In this document: one piece after another, positions 1 to 10,980 of the stretch
How positions within the stretch are numbered: position 1 is the first letter of the stretch
Layout of the letters: every line of letters begins with the position of its first letter
Assembly: GCA_964020155.1 (NCBI GenBank)
Contig: OZ026553.1
Coordinates: forward strand, 2,401,979-2,465,978
Direction of reading: 5' to 3'
DNA: 64,000 nucleotides
Origin: Chondrilla cf. caribensis
Lineage: Eukaryota > Porifera > Demospongiae > Chondrillida > Chondrillidae
Notes under the pieces: model-generated
What the model saw: only the letters and a program-made list of their open reading frames with translations
Database searches by the model: none
Told to the model about the DNA's origin: nothing
Translations under genes and position numbers: made by a program

Positions 1-180
1 AAGATGGCCGATTTCGAACGCTGACAATTTGAAATTGGGCTAGAATTTGTGCGCTGAAGCTCCGCCGAACGTAATAACTTCAGCGAAGGTTCTTCTAAAC
101 CCAACAAAGACGCCAAGTAATTCGAGTGCGGGGGGCGGCAGCCCCACGAGTTTTTGAACTCGAATTACTTGTTTGACATA
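1..180. repeat. Dispersed repeat copy (TA-element related)
   Basis: This stretch is closely similar to 7920-8070 and, in inverted orientation, to 33590-33680 and 34620-34810. Shared words are 'gatggccgat', 'ttcgccgaac' and 'ctcgaattacttg'. The other copies lie inside TA-flanked MITEs, so this is probably the inner part of a member cut off by the window start. No coding potential is seen here or in 181-860. Confidence 0.6.
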
Positions 181-1380
181 CTTAACATTTTTATTTTATT
201 TTATTGAATATTTCATATTTCTTTGTTTAACTTGATTTCGTTTAGTGAATCAGTCAAAATAAGTCTATACGTAAGCAATTTTAACACTTCGTTGAGTGAA
301 AACGCCATTTTCTGATGACGACATCTGATATCATTCTTTATAAACTGCACACGCGATCAGCTGTTAACTTGGAATCCTCGCCGATGATGTAGACGTTGAC
401 GGAAATAACGCATTTGTTCTAGAGAATTCGTTCTTGCTCGGACTAAATCATTTGTAAGTCATTTTTTTAATGGCTCTCTCCAAATATTCTCAGTTGAAAA
501 CCCCTTCCATCGCGAATCATTGAAACCTCACCAGCCTAGCTCACAGACAACCTAGACTTAGTTAAAATACTAATGAATTTGTAGCAGGATCAGAACATAG
601 GCTATCTGTTTTTGGCCATTTTTAATTAGACATCATCCCCCAAGCTGTATATGTAGGGTGGATTTTTTGTTCAAGTTTATTAAATTGAAGTGTTCACATT
701 TGCAATAATGCTGTGATCATCAATATCGAACATACTGTACATATTTCGTGACCGCAGCGAGTGAAACCGGAAACATTTTCAATGTATGCTAGCACACTCT
801 ATAATAGTAGTTTAGTGTGTACATACACAAGTATTCACCTGGTGCTTTAATCCTTTTGTCTGTAGGTCATTATTTGGAGGGCAGGCAGTGGAGATAACTG
901 GAGATGGATTTGGAACTAATTCTTCTGCAGTGCAAGTCTCTTTTGGTGGGACCACTTGTGATGTGTTCAATGTGACCATGACATCGGTACAGTTTACCAC
1001 GAGATCTTCATCTTCTGTACATATTGTCACAAACAATGGGTAAGTTGTTGGTCAGGTATGTACATGTACTTGTCTACATGCATATGCTGGGCCGGAAATA
1101 GCAATCACCCTTCCTTAACTTCCTGATCAAAAACTGCAAATGTTACATCCAAAATTGGTTGGATCAAGCATTTTATAGAGTGATGCCTACTTACATTTAT
1201 TTGAACTGAAGAGTCAAAATAAAGATCCTTTATCCTGAATCTCCTTTTGTTCACCAGTTGCCATATAGCTGTTTGTAGGCATTTGCAGTTTATAGTAACA
1301 CACACAGTTATGGATATGTAAAAAGGCTTACGTCTACGTAACTGTGCATGTACATACTGGAATATTATCACTGTTGTTAG

Positions 1381-1548
1381 GTTGAGAAGGAGTGGAAAGG
1401 AGCCTTCAGCTCAACAGGAGAGGTCCATGTGTCAGGCCTCTCTGTTGGAGAGCACCACTTTGTGTGTACTGTGGCCACTCACTGTGTACGAGGGATGAAG
1501 GTCAGAGTGATTGTTACAGAAGACGATGATTCCACCACTGAATACAAG
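1381..1548 (+). CDS. Exon: phytocyanin-like cupredoxin C-terminal half
   Basis: A phase-0 exon of 56 codons between 'gttgttag' and 'gtgggt'. It contains 'FVCTVATHCVRGMKV'. The spacing Cys-x4-His-x4-Met is that of the type 1 copper ligands of plant phytocyanins, and the extra Cys after the His matches the phytocyanin disulfide position. The N-terminal half with the first His ligand is not intact upstream: only its last nine bases (1046-1053 region, followed by 'gtatgtac') remain. A role in copper binding or electron transfer is inferred from the motif alone. Confidence 0.65.
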
Positions 1549-2269
1549 GTGGGTGTTTGCAATGTCCAATAATTCCTCAATACATTGTTGAGTTCAGCTT
1601 TTGATCTGCGTATGATTTGTTCGGTAAAACCTGTTAGCTTCTGTAGATGTTTGGGAAAACACATTTCTCAATTTTAGACAAATCTTGTACTATGATATTT
1701 GCATGTCTCCTCTGATGAGGTATGAATAAATTTATTGAAACCAGTACAGTTTTGATATGTTTCCAGAAGCTAAACCAATTTCCACCACCCCAGCATGGTA
1801 TAAAACCTTATTTTTCAATTTTGTTTGATGCCACCTTTCAGCAGCCTAGTTTCTGGGAGCATTTTGAACCTCTCACTCGTCCACCATGTCTCATAACTCC
1901 TCCTGTCCTCGTGTGGGCAAGTGGGATTAGAAGTTGATGCAATTGTTTTGTCTGCCTCCAGAAATGGATTTTACCACTTATGTGATTGAAGCATGGCTTT
2001 AATTCATTCCAGTTTAATGTCATTTTTCCAGCAACCTTCCAAGAGTGACACTGTGTCCATGTTTGGGCCATCCAAGAATACCCCACACTGGAGATTCACG
2101 ACAGAACCAACATATTATTTGTATGGAACGATTTCCACTCTCTTCTCCAGGTAAAATGGTGGGCCATTCACCATATGTAGCTGTTATGTGTGTCATCATC
2201 ATCAAGCATGAACGTGTATACTGCAGTTGTAGGGAAGGATCATATTTGACTAATACTAGTAATAAAGCT

Positions 2270-3091
2270 CCTATGTGTGTACATGTGGGTAAAAGTGATA
2301 TTTGAGAGCCAGTAGTACTGAAGCTCATATGTACTGCAGATGTATGCATGTAATATGTGTGGTCTCTGACAAGATGTTAGAATTGTACAGTCAACCCTAA
2401 TGTATCCGATCATTGTGGCCTTCAGTCCAAGTTGACCGTTTGAGTGTAGTGTGTTTTGACAAAGACTGTCTGTTAAGTGAGAATTTTAGAGGAATCTTGG
2501 CCAAATAATTAGGACTGAGTTCAGATCACTTCCTATTGGTACACAATAGCTGTGAATTACTGTAACACTTGTAAACAGTTGTAAACAGCTCCTTCTGTAG
2601 TGGGTAAATAGAATACATACTCCACACAAATACACATAACGCTCCAATTCGCCTTATGCATTTGATTGATTGTATAAATTTTGCATGAAATCACATGTTT
2701 GATAGTATATCGGTCACCTTCATCCTATTGGAAGCCATTGTGCCTAGAACAGAATGTACGTATGTGTACAGTGAGAATGTGCGTACCTGTCTTCATCCTC
2801 CATGTTACAGCTGATGCATACGACGAGTGTGACACAGATCCTGTTCATACCCTGGTGGAATGGTACCGTCCAAGTGTGGACAACAGCGTGATAGTCCCCC
2901 ACCTGTCTCCGGGGACCTACTACTTCATATATGGTGTGGCAGGTCACTGCAGTGCTGGGATGAAACTGATGGTGGTCGTGTATCCCCTCCCAGTAGCACC
3001 ACCGTTGATGACTCCTGTGGAAGCAGCCTGCAGTGGTAGTTGTGTGTTTGCTTATTCACCAGTGGAAACACCCAGACTTGAAAACGTTGAT
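2270..3091 (+). pseudogene. Duplicated cupredoxin exon, copy A, with ligand Cys to Tyr
   Basis: The stretch resembles 56330-57040, including intron words such as 'gtcaaccctaatgtatccga'. The exon reads 'YYFIYGVAGHCSAGMKL' where the 56.9-kb copy reads 'YYFICGVAGHCSAGMKL', so the copper-ligand Cys is replaced by Tyr. The acceptor 'cctccag' of the 56.9-kb copy is 'cctccat' here; splicing could use only the weak 'gttacag' four codons' distance or less downstream. The exon then continues into 'CSGSCVFAYSPVETP', which leads in phase 0 into the IPT exon at 3856, and ends at 'gat|gtgagt' (3091). Confidence 0.65.
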
Positions 3092-3855
3092 GTGAGTGAA
3101 ATGTTGATGGTGTTCCTTTGATGAACAGTCCAGAATGCCTATCTGTGATTCAGTAGTGTTTTGTTGTTTTTATTCCATTTAAAATATCCAAATTCCACCT
3201 CACTCCTCGTCAGTCCTGTGTGATTATCATTTTCTGCTCATCCTTATCAAATTAATGATAATGATTTGAATGTTATCATGGTAACACCTCCTTCCTTGCT
3301 CTCTTCCTGAAAAGGTACATAATATGTCAGTGTTTCTAGCTCAAAACTAGACTGAAATGCTTTGTACGTACGTGTATAGCTCAAACATGACTTTAGTACT
3401 TTAGACTGTTCATTTCATCTACGTTTAAACCTGCTTTTTCAGACTGCGTTTTTATTGAAATCTCATTATGAGAAGTTTAAATTCACAGTATTACATAATT
3501 TTAGTGATAATTGGATTGTGATGTCTATTTTCATGAATTGGGTTTACCGTTAACGGCCATACCTACTCCTTACAGTAAAACATGGCTGGATAACTTCAGA
3601 TCTAGAAAGAAGAGGATTGAGTAGGATTGTATGAAGTAGAGACAAGCACAATTGAAGTCTGTCTGATAGTTTTTGGAAGCACCCTCCACTGAAGTCAGAA
3701 CCAGAGTGTAGTAGGTGGGAGGATTGGAATATTCCACTTGTGACACCCACTGAAGGAAGCCCTATGGGTACTAACCTCTTTGCTATAAGTCACAGTATTT
3801 CTGGTATGATTGAGGACCATATTGATGTTATTGTAACATGTTCTATCCTCTCCAG

Positions 3856-4128
3856 CCTGTCCAGGGCAGTGGTGGTACTGTCATCCAAATTGAAGGGACT
3901 GGCTTTGTTGACAAGGGTGGTTCTGATGCTATGGTTACTGTATTCACCGGGGGAATCCCCTGCAAGAATGTAACAGCTGTTGGAGTTGTGGGTGGAACCG
4001 AAAGTATCCAATGTGTTGGTGAGGGCTTTGAATCAGGGTTTTTAGATGAATCCATCATTGGGGATTGTACAGTGGTTTTCAGTAGTGCTACAGTTGTGGT
4101 GTGCACTGTCCCTCCATTGTTGGCCAGT
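3856..4128 (+). CDS. Exon: IPT/TIG domain
   Basis: The acceptor 'ctctccag' is followed by a phase-0 reading 'PVQGSGGTVIQIEGTGF', then 'GGIPCKNVTAV' and 'VVCTVPPLLASTY'. This is the start and Cys pattern of an IPT (immunoglobulin-like, plexin, transcription factor) domain as found in tandem in fibrocystin-like proteins. It joins in phase to the exon ending at 3091. The 3' end is uncertain, because from about 4133 the sequence becomes a repeat also found at 4838-4920 ('ctccagtgcayttgggtcgaag'). Confidence 0.65.
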
Positions 4129-4229
4129 ACGTACAAAGTTGTTGATCTCCAGTGCATTTGGGTCGAAGTCAAAATCTACCTTTTTTAAACACCGTAAACT
4201 ATTATTGTAGGAGACGTGTCCTTTTGCAG

Positions 4230-4719
4230 GTGTGCGTACTGTAACACTTGTAAACAGTTGTAAACAGCTCCTTCTGTAGTGGGTAAATAGAATACATACT
4301 CCACACAAATACACACAACACTCCAATTCTCCTTATGCATTTGATTGTTTGTGTAAAGTTTGCATGAAATCACATGTTTGATAGTATATCGTTCTCCTTC
4401 ATCCTATTGGAAGCCATTGTATCTAGAACAGAATGTACATATGTGTACAGTGAGAATGTGTGTACCTGTCTTCATCCTCCATGTTACAGCTGATGCATAC
4501 GACGAGTGTGACACAGATCCTGTTCATACCCTGTTGGAATTGTACCGTCCAAGTGTGGACAACAGCGTGATAGTCCCCCACCTGTCTTGGACAAACAGTC
4601 TTCTTGGACACCGACTTCTTCTGAACCTCATTTTGATTGAGGATTGTCTGATCTTTGAAGACAGCCAAGACGTCCACCTGCAGGCCAAGTACATATTTGT
4701 GAATACTGGAAAACTCCAG
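4230..4719 (+). pseudogene. Cupredoxin copy B fused in frame to a G8 exon
   Basis: Positions 4230-4590 repeat the cupredoxin intron and exon (copy of 2560-2910 and 56620-56960), again with 'cctccat' instead of 'cctccag' at the acceptor. At about 4590, after 'VIVPHLS', the sequence switches without a frame break to a G8 exon ('LLNLILIEDCLIFEDSQDV', 'QAKYIFVNTGKLQ') ending at 'ctccag|gtatac' (4719). The copper-ligand segment is missing. The G8 part joins in phase 0 to the exon at 5112. Confidence 0.6.
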
Positions 4720-5111
4720 GTATACACTTACGTTGTCAACTATAGTGACTGCAGTCTGTGTGTGTTTGCCTGTCCATTCCATGTGTTTGTATGTGCACAC
4801 AAGCATTCAGATACACTTAGATTAGATAGACTTAGTGTCTGTGTTGAACTCCAGTGCACTTGGGTCGAAGTCCAAATCTACCTTTTGTTAACACCGTAAA
4901 CTATTATTGTAGGAAACGTGTGCAGTTGCAGGTGTGTATACTATTGGACCTTTCACGTGTGAAATCATTATTTGCATGTAATATCTGTAAACGTTTCCCA
5001 ATTCAAAAGTTTCGTTGATAAATCTTAGGTTAATATTGCATTCCAAAAAATTTCTTATAGTTAATTGTTATTTTCTTACCTGTACCCCCTTTTTTCACTT
5101 GATGGTTGCAG

Positions 5112-5744
5112 GTGGGCACAGAAGAGAACCCCTTCATGCATCGTGCTATGATCACACTTCATGGGACAGTGAAGGACCCCGAAATACCGGTCTACGGGGC
5201 TAAAGTGATTGGAGTGCGTCAGGGGGACCTTGACCTGCACAGGAGGCCTCACGATGTCACCTGGACCAGGCTGCAAGCTACAGCTGTGGCTAATGACACC
5301 TGGACCAGGCTGCAAGCTACAGCTGTGGCTAATGACACCTGGACCAGGCTGCAAGCTACAGCTGTGGCTAATGACACCTGGACCAGGCTGCAAGCTACAG
5401 CTGTGGCTAATGACACCTGGACCAGGCTGCAAGCTACAGCTGTGGCTAATGTCACCTGGACCAGGCTGCAAGCTACAGCTGTGGCTAATGACACCTGGAC
5501 CAGGCTGCAAGCTACAGCTGTGGCTAATGACACCTGGACCAGGCTGCAAGCTACAGCTGTGGCTAATGACACCTGGACCAGACTGCAAGCTACAGCTGTG
5601 GCTAATGACACCTGGACCAGGCTGCAAGCTACAGCTGTGGCTAATGTCACCTGGACCAGACTGCAAGCTACAGCTGTGGCTAATGACACCTGGACCAGGC
5701 TGCAAGCTACAGCTGTGGCTAATGACACCTTCCTGTTGATGGAG
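5112..5744 (+). CDS. Exon: G8 domain core with an expanded 13-residue repeat
   Basis: The exon starts after 'gttgcag', reads 'VGTEENPFMHRAMITLHG', 'GVRQGDLDLHRRPHDVTWTRL', and ends 'DTFLLME' before 'gtttgg', in phase 0 throughout (211 codons). In G8 domains of fibrocystin-L, TMEM2 and CEMIP the segment after the His/Pro stretch has one 'VTWTRL' strand followed by a 'GDT' strand. Here the 13-residue unit TWTRLQATAVAND/V occurs 12 times. The next exons (6325-6396, 6534-6652) continue the domain with 'VDWVEGDNIVIAPTS'. The donor 'gag|gtttgg' is weak. Confidence 0.75.
5259..5726 (+). repeat. 39-bp coding minisatellite, 12 units
   Basis: Twelve head-to-tail 39-bp units ('acctggaccaggctgcaag' and onward). 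They are almost identical: the differences are G/A in 'accagg' and A/T in the last codon (GAC or GTC). The period is a multiple of three, so all frames stay open. The array sits inside the G8 exon in phase with the protein. Confidence 0.95.
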
Positions 5745-6205
5745 GTTTGGTAGCATAGTAATGAGTCGATTAATCAGTTGATCTTCATTTCATATCTGCT
5801 TATTGTTAATTGTGCAAGCACATCAATTAATCACAGGAAGTAATTATGTGAGTAGAACAGGGAGCCACCCCCACCTGATTACCCAGAACCTTCACTCCGT
5901 GGGTCCCATTATGTACATGATAGTACCTGAAATGTGAAAAGAACCATACATCACATCACATCTATTGGATGACTACCCAGTCCAATAAATTGGGAATGAT
6001 TAATTGAATAATCAATTGGCTGTCGGCACTGATGATTGATATGAAATTTACAGCTGGTTTCCAGCAGTAATAGTTACACAGCAGAGTGGTAGGTTTGTGT
6101 TCCTTGGTTATCTATTTAACTGTTCAAGTATGTAGATATGGTATGTCTTGGTACTGAAGTACTTACCATCTTGGACACTTACCATATGTGTTCAGGACAT
6201 GTATA

Positions 6206-6310
6206 ATATGTGTGTACATGTGTTCCTATGTACAGTACATGGGTGCATGTGTTCCTATGTACAGTACATGGGTACATGTGTTCCTATGTACAGTACATGT
6301 GTACACATGT
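6206..6310. repeat. 29-bp tandem repeat, 3 units
   Basis: The unit 'tgttcctatgtacagtacat' plus 9 bases recurs at 6221, 6250 and 6279. It lies in the intron just before the G8 exon at 6325. Confidence 0.8.
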
Positions 6311-7104
6311 TACGTCTGTCACAGAAACCAGTAGATTGGGTTGAAGGTGATAACATCGTCATTGCCCCGACAAGTAAAGACGACAATGAAACAGAAGTAA
6401 GTGATTTGTGCACTTGTTGATTGGCAGTATGGTGCAATGTACCATTTGTACTGTATCTCCCATTTGATATTGTCTTTGAAATGTACATTTTGAATCTTGT
6501 CAACTTGTTCTGTCAAAATATTCGCATGTACAGGTTGGTGTTGTCCAGTCTGTTGAAGAAAATGGCTACAGGATCAATTTAACTAACGCACTCAAGTACA
6601 CTCACTTTGGCATCACAGAAACCTTTGATGATGGACAGTTTATTGAGATAAGGTAAAAGCGTACCCTTTATGTATGTTAGTTGTTAAATGGTACCCTTCA
6701 CATGGTGACCCTCAACCTACAAACACTGTGCACTGAAACCCTCAACGGACATCATACCTAATCCTCTGTCAAGCATGGATGAAGGTGTATTACTTGTTCA
6801 GACCACACGATGTGCTGAATTTCCTCCTCCTCCTCCTTGTCTCTGTGTGTAGAGCTGAAGTTGGCCTCCTCAGTCACAATGTTGTGATCCAAGGTAGTGT
6901 GTTGGAGGACTCCAGGGGACACTTTGAACAGGGGGCCGACATGTTCGGTGCTCATACACCAAGCAAGTCCTCACCATCCCAATAAGGTTTGTGACCTGCA
7001 ACAATTTGTCACTTTACATGATGGAAGAGCGTTCCTGTACACCCAGTACTGAAGAAAAGCTGTACATTACAAAAGAATGCACAATAAACCACTTTTATTT
7101 GTAG

Positions 7105-7296
7105 GTTTTGTACTGGGACCAAGATGGTACTCTCAGTGGCGATGTTGGTGGATGGCTGCTTCCCAATAGCGGACTGCTTCCAAATGGTTCCTGTCAACTC
7201 TCTGTCCCCGAGTTCAGTGTTGGCACTCACCCCGGAGCTGCCTGTACAAGTGAGGTGTACTTCTTGAGAATGGCCTGGAACAACGCACAACCTCTG
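7105..7296 (+). CDS. Exon: fibrocystin-L-like post-G8 region
   Basis: A phase-0 exon between 'tatttgtag' and 'gtgggt'. It reads 'YWDQDGTLSGDVGGWLLP', 'HPGAACTSEVYFLRMAWNN'. In PKHD1L1 the 'D-G-S/T-L-S-G' motif and the 'FxRMAxNN' motif follow the beta-helix repeats. The preceding exon (6853-6986, 'AEVGLLSHNVVIQGS', the G8/beta-helix junction) ends in another phase and with a stop codon, so the beta-helix exons are missing between the two. Confidence 0.65.
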
Positions 7297-7632
7297 GTGG
7301 GTTTGCATGTTTGAGAGAAACCTGGTCCTAATTCTGTATCTCAACACCTTGTTTGTTACATGTTACAACCCCAGTACTTGCCAACATCGTATTGATTCAA
7401 ACCATATCTCAAGTCATTGCAATCTAGTAGTCCAGCATTTTTCAACTGGTTTGACACACAATCTCCATTTATTTCCAAATTGACTGTCAACCACTACTGA
7501 TATCAAGTATCTCCATATAATGTCAACCTCTACTGATAGCAGGTACCTCTGATAAGCAATACATATTTGATATGTATTATAAGTTGAATCAAAGTGTAAT
7601 ATCGATTGGGACTATGCACAGAATTCAATGTA

Positions 7633-8206
7633 CAGTGGACCCTCACTTATCCGAACACCTTGGGACCGAGGGGTGGTCGGATATGCGAAATGTTCAGATA
7701 ACTGAAACAGGAGTGAATGCATTGTGATATGTCAATATATTACTCATTATTTGGCTACATGTTGGCTATAAAGTAAAACACAACAAATGGTTTGGAACTT
7801 TTCCATGATCCCTATTATTGTTTTCATTTCGGCTTCCGGAATGAAACGCTCGTCTACATCTAAGACGTGCTCCTACATGTAACCGCAACAATGAATTTAT
7901 ATTATAATTTATACTGCGCGAAAAAAGATGGCCGATGTCGAACGCCGAGAATGAAAAATTGGGCTGAAACTCGTGCGTTTAAGCTTCGCCGAACATAATA
8001 ACTTCAACGAAGGTTCTTCTGAACCTAAGGAAGACCCTTTTCAACTCGAATTACTTGTTTGCTGACTGTTCAAGTACGTGTACCTATTATTATTAGTCAC
8101 CACTAAGGCCAAATGGCTAATGTGCAAATAGCTATCCCTGGAAAATTGGTGTCCGGATAATCCGAGCCTCCGGATAAATGAAGTCCGGATAAATGAGGGT
8201 CCACTG
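7633..8206. mobile_element. pogo/Tigger-like MITE with TA duplication
   Basis: Inverted ends 'cagtggaccctcacttatcc' and its complement 'ggataaatgagggtccactg' are flanked by TA at 7631-7632 and 8207-8208. No transposase is present. The interior (7920-8070) contains the dispersed repeat seen at 1-180. The flanks resemble, uninterrupted, 8760-8815 and 57035-57075, which act as near-empty sites. Confidence 0.85.
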
Positions 8207-8299
8207 TAATTTGTAATCTAAATTATATGTGCCTGTAATGTCTATACAGTGGTTTACTGTATGCGCTAAACTGTACGTACAATGTGTGTGCATGTGTGC

Positions 8300-8403
8300 G
8301 TGCATGTGTTTACTAACTGTGAGACCTGTTATTGTAAACATCCTGTCATATATGTGGTCTCAATACTCTCAAGAGACCTCATTACAGTACAATCAAGATA
8401 CAC

Positions 8404-8448
<45 letters not shown>

Positions 8449-8460
8449 GTGTGTGTGTAC
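8300..8460. repeat. GT-linked dispersed repeat, copy 1
   Basis: The sequence 'gtttactaactgtgagacct' through 'caagatacactgt' followed by a (GT)n run (8406-8458) recurs at 15660-15775 and 33102-33262. In all three the microsatellite begins at the same point. Confidence 0.8.
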
Positions 8461-8759
8461 TTGTATGTGTGAAAATAATATTTGAATATTCCGGGGTTGA
8501 GAAACACGATCTGGTGAAGAGAGTTCTTCATCTTCTGTTTAGTTTTGCTTGCATCCCTTCTTTAGAAACACTGTTATCTGAAAATGAGCTCCGATTCACA
8601 GAGTCAATCAGCTAGTGATGGTGGAGGTAAGTTATGCATGTACGACTAGCAAATTTGTATTGTGTGAAATCACAGGAATATTGTAGCTAACAGCCCAACG
8701 TATATTGAACTAATTTTACAATGATTTATGTACTCAAGTTGAATCAAAGTGTAGTATCG

Positions 8760-10560
8760 ATTGGGACAATGCACAGAATTCTATGCAATTTGTAATCTAA
8801 AGTATACCTATGTCAAATCAGGTGAAGTTGCCCAGCTCTCAGCAATCTGATCAGTTTCCATGTATCCAACTCAAGTGGGCTGCATTTTGATCAGGAAATG
8901 CCGATTTCTACTCCCAACGCACACATGCAGAGTGGGACTGGGTATCTTACAGAAGATGACTAGACATATCAAAATAATAATAATCAAATAAATTTCAAAT
9001 TAACAAAAGAATGGCGGTACAATGTTTTGCTCAGTAACTATTTCTACCAGACCTAGCTGGGGACCTAAACTAACTTATGAGACAATTCCCATTTCTGTAC
9101 CTAACCCGTGACCCAAGCTACATTTGAAGGTGCTTAGTACTTTTTCGATGTATGGGATAGTAAAGGAGAGAAAATTCTAAGCACCTTTTTGAATAGCTCA
9201 TAGGAAAGTGCGTGTATCAACGTGACATTTCTACCAGACCTAGCTGAGAACAAGAACTAACTTCTGAAACAATTCCTATCTCTGTACCTAACCCGTGACC
9301 CAAGCTACATTTGAAGGTGCTTAGTACTTTTTCAATGTATGGGATAGTAAAGGAGAGAAAATGCTAAGCACCTTTTTGAATAGCTCATAGGAAAGTGCGC
9401 GTATCAACGTGACATTTCTACCAGACCTAGCTGAGGACAAGAACTAACTTCTGAAACAATTCCTATCTCTGTACCTAACCTGTAATCCAAGCTACGTTTG
9501 TAGGTGCTTAGTAGTTTTTCAATGTATGGGATAGTATAGGAGTTTAATCGCTAAGCACCTGTTTGAATAGCTCATGTGAAAGTGGGTGTGTCAACGTGAT
9601 ATTTCTACCGGACTTGGCTTGAGATGTGAACTAACTTTTGAAACAATTCCCATCTCTGTAACTAACCCATAATCCCAGCTGCATTCGAAGCTAAGGTGCT
9701 TAGTATTTTGTCAATGTATTGATAGTATAGGAGAGAAAACGCTAAACTCCTTTTTGAATGTCTTATGTGAAAGTGGGCATGTCAACGTGATTTTTCTACC
9801 AGACCTAGCCTAACTGAGGACATGAACTAATTTTTGAAACAATTCCCATCTCTGTAACTAATTTGTAACCCAAGCTAAATTCAAAGGTGTTTATTATATT
9901 TATTTTTTTTCAATGTATGGGATATTATAGGAGAGAAAATGCTAAGCACCTTTTTGAATAGCTCATAGGAAAGTGGGTGTGTCAGCATGACATTTCTACC
10001 AGACCTAGCTGAGGACAAGAACTAACTTCTGAAACAATTCCCATCTCTGAATCTAACCCGTAACCCTAGACTACATTCGAAGGTGCTTAGTATTGTTTCA
10101 ATGTATGGGATAGTATAGGAGAGAAAACGCTAAGTACCTTTATGAATAGTTCATAGGAAAGTGGGTGTGTCAACCTGATATTTCTACCAGACCTAGCTGA
10201 GGACAAGAACTAACTTCTGGAACAATTCCCATCTCTGTAACTAATCCATAACACAAGCTATATTTGAAGGTTCTTAGTATTTTTTCAATGTATGGAATAT
10301 TATAAAACGCTAAGCCCATTTTTAAATAGCTCATGATAAAGTGGGCGTGTCATCCTGATATTTTTATCAGACCTTTTTGTGCGCCTGAACTAACTTCTGA
10401 AACAATTCCCATCTCTATAACTAACCCGTAACCCCAGCTACATTATAAGGTTCTTAGTATTTTCTCAATGTATGGGATAATAATAACTTATAAAACAATT
10501 CCCATCTTCGCAACTAACCCATAACCTCAGCTATACTTCGAAGGTGCTTTCTTATATAGT
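8760..10560. repeat. Leader plus 187-bp satellite array 1 (about 8 units)
   Basis: A leader (8760-8940, 'gcacagaattctatgcaatt') is followed by about eight units of about 187 bp starting near 9041. Unit landmarks are 'ttctaccagacctagctg', 'aacaattcccatctctgtac', 'aaggtgcttagtatttttt', 'gataggagagaaaa'-like words and 'aagcacctttttgaatagct'. Later units are more diverged. A larger array with the same leader lies at 57040-61720. No coding is seen. Confidence 0.9.
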
Positions 10561-10980
10561 GGAAGTGAGTATTAATTAATATTACTTTAATTCTGTTTTC
10601 TTACAGACTGTCTATAATGGTCAATAATGAATGTGGTGGATGTTTACTTGAATCTTATATGTTTGGGCTCCATGCATGGAGTTACAATAATTCTACATTT
10701 ATATTATCGTGAGACAGAAGCCACTATACATTCCAATAATATGATGCTTGAAAACTGTATTAAACCTAATGGCAATTGCAACAGTTACTGCAAATTAATT
10801 GCAATTGCAGCCCACGCAGAGTTCAGTTATGGACCACCTGTACCCCAGTCGAATACCAATGCAAAAGAACTCCAAATACATACATCCTTGTACACTTGTA
10901 GATGTATGGGTGCCGTGCAGCTACCACATGTACAAAAGCGGCGTGTAGTGCAGTGGTGTTCCACGTGACGTACACGAGAA

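Larger units (their letters stand above)
866..7296 (+). pseudogene. PKHD1L1 (fibrocystin-L)-like IPT / cupredoxin / G8 gene, rearranged and broken
   Basis: Exons inferred from GT-AG borders and family similarity: 866-1039 (IPT/TIG, 'GGQAVEITGDGFG'), 1381-1548 (cupredoxin C-half, 'FVCTVATHCVRGMKV'), about 2811-3091 (second cupredoxin C-half plus the 'CSGSCVFAYSP' lead-in), 3856-about 4128 (IPT, 'GSGGTVIQIEGTGF'), 4490-4719, 5112-5744, 6325-6396 and 6534-6652 (G8 domain), 6853-6986 and 7105-7296. The G8 part reads 'IFEDSQDVHLQAKYIFV', 'VGTEENPF', 'VTWTRL', 'PVDWVEGDNIVIAPTS', and its exon phases agree. The family is of large secreted or single-pass membrane proteins. Damage: a chimeric junction near 1045, a lost acceptor before 2811, an in-frame TAA at 6983-6985, and a phase clash between 6986 and 7105, where the parallel beta-helix exons of the family should be. 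The individual exons are convincing. I infer that the locus as laid out cannot give one normal product. Confidence 0.7.

Noticed and set aside
5076..5756. Minus-strand and second plus-strand repeat proteins over the 39-bp array
   Set aside because: Only one frame continues the G8 domain on both sides; the others are shadows of the repeat.
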